A program made the position numbers and the translations under genes. Of a DNA stretch of 64,000 nucleotides, positions 61,429 to 64,000 are shown one piece after another. Each line of letters opens with the position of its first letter. The stretch's first letter is position 1. Source of the stretch: Betaproteobacteria bacterium. GTDB taxonomy: Bacteria; Pseudomonadota; Gammaproteobacteria; Burkholderiales; SG8-41. The notes under the pieces are model-generated. The model was not told the DNA's origin. It did not search any database and saw only the letters and a program-made list of their open reading frames with translations. The stretch lies in the NCBI GenBank assembly GCA_021730905.1, contig JAKFYK010000056.1:1-64000 (forward strand). Reading direction: 5' to 3'.

Positions 61429-62412
61429 TTAGTCGCCGCGTATGCCCGCCGCCTTGATCACCCGGTTCCATTTAACGGTTTCGCTGGCAAAAAACTTCGC
61501 GGCAACATCGGTAGTACCGCCGAGCGGCGTAACGCCCATTTCTTTCCAGCGCGCCTGCATGTCCGGCGCTTTCAACCACGCGTCGATATCGGTGTTGAGT
61601 TTGCGCACGATATCCGCAGGAACCTTGGCAGCAGCACCGATGGTGAACCACGCCGTGGCTTCATACGCCGGCAGGCCGGTCTCCGCGATGGTAGGCACTT
61701 CGGGCATGCTCTGCGAGCGCTGGCGGCTGGTCACGCCGATGCCGCGAATTTTTCCGGCACGCACATGCTGAATTGCCACCGGCAGATTCTCGAACATCAG
61801 GTGAATCTGCCCGCCAAGCAAATCCGCCATTGCCGGCGCGCTGCCCTTGTAGGGAATATGCGTGAGATTCACACCCGCAACGACTTTGAACAATTCGCCG
61901 ATCATATGCGTGGACGAACCGCTGCCTGCGGTACCGAAATTGAGTTCACCCGGCCGCGCCTTGGCAAGTGCGATGAATTCTTTCGTGGTGCGCGCGGGCA
62001 CCGACGGATGCACCACCAGGATGTTGGGCAACTCCGCCAGCAGGCTGATCGGTTGCAAATCTTTCGCCGGATCGTACGCGAGCTTCGAATATATGCCGTA
62101 TGCGGCATGGATGCCGATGGTGCCGAACATGATGGTGTAGCCGTCGGGCGCGGAGCGCGCGGCAAACTCGGCGCCGACGTGACCACCCGATCCTGCGCGA
62201 TTCTCTACCACCATCTGCTGGCCGTACTGCGTGGAGAGGCGCTGCGCCATCATGCGTCCCAGCACGTCTGCCACGCCGCCCGCCGGAAACGGCACTACCA
62301 GCCGAATCGCCCGCGTGGGATATGTTGACTGGGCCGCTACAGGCACAGACGTCACGATGGAAACGCCAACGACTACCGCACCGGCAATCCCGAACATGGC
62401 CATGCGCTTCAT
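61429..62412 (-). CDS. Bug/TctC family periplasmic solute-binding protein
   Basis: 327 aa with a signal peptide (MFGIAGAVVVGVSIVTSVPVAAQ), then YPTRAIRLVVPFPAGGVADVLGRMMAQ, MVVENRAGSGGHVGAEFAA and HIPYKGSAPAMADLLGGQIH. AGGGAG lies before the ATG. First gene of the Bug-HyuB-HyuA-zinc-ribbon operon, so its ligand may be the Hyu substrate (inference). Confidence 0.93.
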   Translation of the reverse strand: MKRMAMFGIAGAVVVGVSIVTSVPVAAQSTYPTRAIRLVVPFPAGGVADVLGRMMAQRLSTQYGQQMVVENRAGSGGHVGAEFAARSAPDGYTIMFGTIGIHAAYGIYSKLAYDPAKDLQPISLLAELPNILVVHPSVPARTTKEFIALAKARPGELNFGTAGSGSSTHMIGELFKVVAGVNLTHIPYKGSAPAMADLLGGQIHLMFENLPVAIQHVRAGKIRGIGVTSRQRSQSMPEVPTIAETGLPAYEATAWFTIGAAAKVPADIVRKLNTDIDAWLKAPDMQARWKEMGVTPLGGTTDVAAKFFASETVKWNRVIKAAGIRGD

Positions 62413-62503
62413 GGTTGCTCCCTTTTGGTTAAACCGCTGTTCACGTGGAAGCTAACGTGCGCGCAGGACGGAGTCAATACGCTGCGTTTGTTAGAATGGA
62501 AGC

Positions 62504-63991
62504 ATGAGCGCTCACGCCACCGAGAATATAGACGCGTCCCGCCAATCGGCAGTGGCACAAGCGTTGCGCGCTTTTCTGCCGGAAGCGGCGGTACTGTTCA
62601 GCGCCGAAGACGTGAAGCCTTACGAATGCGACGGACTTTCCGCGTTCAGGCAGGTACCAATGGTGGTTGCGCTGCCCGAAAACGAAGCGCATGCGCAGCG
62701 CGTGCTGCAAACCTGCCATCGACTGCAGGTGCCGGTGGTGCCGCGCGGCGCTGGCACCGGACTTTCGGGCGGCGCATTGCCGCTGGGCAATGGCGTGCTG
62801 CTGTCGCTGGCGAAACTGATGCGCATCATCGAGATCGATCCGCATGCGCGCACTGCGCGCGTGCAGCCGGGTGTGCGCAACCTGGCGATTTCCGAAGCGA
62901 CGGCCGCCCACGGCCTTTATTACGCGCCCGATCCGTCGAGCCAGATCGCCTGCTCCATCGGCGGCAACGTCGCCGAAAACTCCGGCGGCATGCATTGCCT
63001 CAAGTACGGACTTACTGTGCACAATGTTTTGAAGCTGCGCGCTTACACGGTTGAAGGCGAACTCGTTGAAATTGGCAGCGACAGTCTTGACGCCGCCGGC
63101 TACGATCTGCTTGCGCTGCTCACCGGTTCGGAAGGACTGCTGGCGGTGATTACCGAAGTCACCGTCAAGCTGCTGCCTAAACCGGAACGCGCGCAATGCG
63201 TGCTGGCGGCATTCGATGACGTAGCAAAAGCCGGGCAAGCCGTCGCCAACATCATCGCCGCCGGCATCATCCCCGCCGGACTGGAGATGATGGACAGGAT
63301 CACCACCGGCGCGGTCGAGCCGTTTGTCAATGCGGGCTACCCACTCGATGCCGAGGCGATTTTGTTGTGCGAATCCGATGGCAACACCGAAGAAGTCACC
63401 GACGAAATCGAACGCATGAAAGCGGTCATGCAACAAAGCGGCGCCACCGAAGTGCGCGTGTCGCAAAGCGAAGCGGAGCGCCACCGTTTCTGGGCCGGAC
63501 GCAAGGCGGCATTTCCGGCGGCCGGGCGCGTGTCTCCCGATTACTACTGCATGGACGGCACGATTCCGAAACGTGCATTGCCGCGTGTGTTGAAAGCCAT
63601 TGCCGAGCTATCGCAGGAATATGGCTTGCGCTGCATGAACGTGTTTCATGCGGGCGACGGCAATCTGCATCCGTTGATTTTGTATGACGCCAATCAGCCC
63701 GGCGAACTGGAACGCACCGAACGGTTCGGAGCGGCGATATTACGACTGTCGATTGACGTCGGCGGCACCATCACGGGAGAACATGGCGTCGGCGTGGAAA
63801 AAATTGATTCGATGTGCGACCAGTTTCGCGCGCCGGAACTGGAAATGTTTCATGCGGTGAAGCGCGCGTTCGATGACACCGGACTGCTCAATCCCGGCAA
63901 GGCCGTGCCCACGCTGCATCGCTGCGCCGAGATGGGCCGCATGCATGTGCATGCGGGGCAGGAAAAATTCCCGGACATTCCGCGGTTTTAG
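62504..63991 (+). CDS. glcD: Glycolate oxidase subunit GlcD
   Basis: 495-aa FAD-binding subunit of glycolate oxidase, oxidising glycolate to glyoxylate. Motifs: VPRGAGTGLSGGALPLGNGVLLSLAKL, DPSSQIACSIGGNVAENSGGMHCLKYG, LLTGSEGLLAVITEV, FHAGDGNLHPLI, GGTITGEHGVGVEK. Divergent from the Bug operon. The next gene begins 2 bp after the stop and is probably glcE. This could feed glyoxylate to the hyi/glxR set. Confidence 0.93.
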   Translation: MSAHATENIDASRQSAVAQALRAFLPEAAVLFSAEDVKPYECDGLSAFRQVPMVVALPENEAHAQRVLQTCHRLQVPVVPRGAGTGLSGGALPLGNGVLLSLAKLMRIIEIDPHARTARVQPGVRNLAISEATAAHGLYYAPDPSSQIACSIGGNVAENSGGMHCLKYGLTVHNVLKLRAYTVEGELVEIGSDSLDAAGYDLLALLTGSEGLLAVITEVTVKLLPKPERAQCVLAAFDDVAKAGQAVANIIAAGIIPAGLEMMDRITTGAVEPFVNAGYPLDAEAILLCESDGNTEEVTDEIERMKAVMQQSGATEVRVSQSEAERHRFWAGRKAAFPAAGRVSPDYYCMDGTIPKRALPRVLKAIAELSQEYGLRCMNVFHAGDGNLHPLILYDANQPGELERTERFGAAILRLSIDVGGTITGEHGVGVEKIDSMCDQFRAPELEMFHAVKRAFDDTGLLNPGKAVPTLHRCAEMGRMHVHAGQEKFPDIPRF

Positions 63992-63993
63992 AC

Positions 63994-64000
63994 ATGGACG
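63994..64000 (+). CDS. Start of the next gene, possibly glcE (partial)
   Basis: An ATG at 63994 follows the glcD stop by two bases; only two codons (Met-Asp) are inside the window. The usual glcD-glcE-glcF order makes glcE likely, but nothing in the visible bases proves it. Confidence 0.35.

Noticed and set aside
1-64000. CRISPR array, prophage or integrated plasmid
   Set aside because: No regularly spaced direct repeats, integrase, phage structural genes or replication genes were seen.

Overview
The window reads as about 64 kb of a betaproteobacterial chromosome, most likely Burkholderiales-related. The reasons are the high GC content outside short AT-rich islands, three Bug/TctC solute-binding proteins, the rimP-nusA-infB-rbfA-truB-rpsO-pnp order, an OmpR/EnvZ pair of the betaproteobacterial type, and a lexA-imuA-imuB-dnaE2 SOS mutagenesis block. 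Nearly all of it is coding. There are two tRNA genes, and I see no rRNA, CRISPR array, prophage or intact insertion sequence.

Layout. 1-5 kb: acyl-CoA catabolism (CaiB/BaiF CoA-transferase, VOC protein, HMG-CoA-lyase-like enzyme), two tandem RidA genes, an HD-domain protein and a stand-alone DGQHR-domain protein. 5-9 kb: a four-gene minus-strand operon encoding a small exported protein, an exported EF-hand protein, DUF1800 and DUF1501. 9-12.5 kb: ompR-envZ, ispF, tRNA-His, tRNA-Arg, dksA. 12.7-21.4 kb: the translation/RNA-metabolism operon. 21.4-29.1 kb: an AT-rich orphan gene, then lexA, a VOC gene, imuA, imuB and dnaE2. 29-39 kb: small metabolic and envelope genes (cupin, Rieske, amidohydrolase, MmgE/PrpD, Bug protein, lipoprotein, internally deleted cupin, Nramp transporter, PEP-mutase-like lyase, MaoC-type hydratase). 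39-50.7 kb: ammonium transporter, GspE/PilB ATPase, kinase-BON fusion, thioesterase, a 273-bp MITE, CoxE/VWA and MoxR, a DNA glycosylase, a membrane C13 (caspase-clan) peptidase, a MobA-like nucleotidyltransferase. 50.8-64 kb: C2/C3 hydroxyacid metabolism (Bug protein, hydroxypyruvate isomerase, tartronate-semialdehyde reductase, two GlcD-type oxidases), a CphA-like ATP-grasp protein, and a Bug-HyuB-HyuA-zinc-ribbon operon.

Most unusual signal. A short AT-rich element with the invariant core AAACAAATACTTA occurs ten times exactly and once with one mismatch. Three further sites are diverged. All lie between genes or exactly on gene boundaries. At several sites the element supplies or abuts the start codon (46108, 50821, 61395, 33069) or the stop codon (52238). 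The core matches the IHF consensus at 12 of 13 positions and has an A/T-rich tract on its 5' side. However, the part of the IHF site that should be free to vary is also constant, which points to copying of one element rather than independent sites. I found no description of it in what I know.

Other points of interest are a 70-bp ompR/envZ intercistronic inverted repeat, GTAA..TTAC boxes upstream of ompR, an IS630-like MITE that supplies a stop codon, a tandem hairpin repeat after dksA, and several unusual fusions and truncations.
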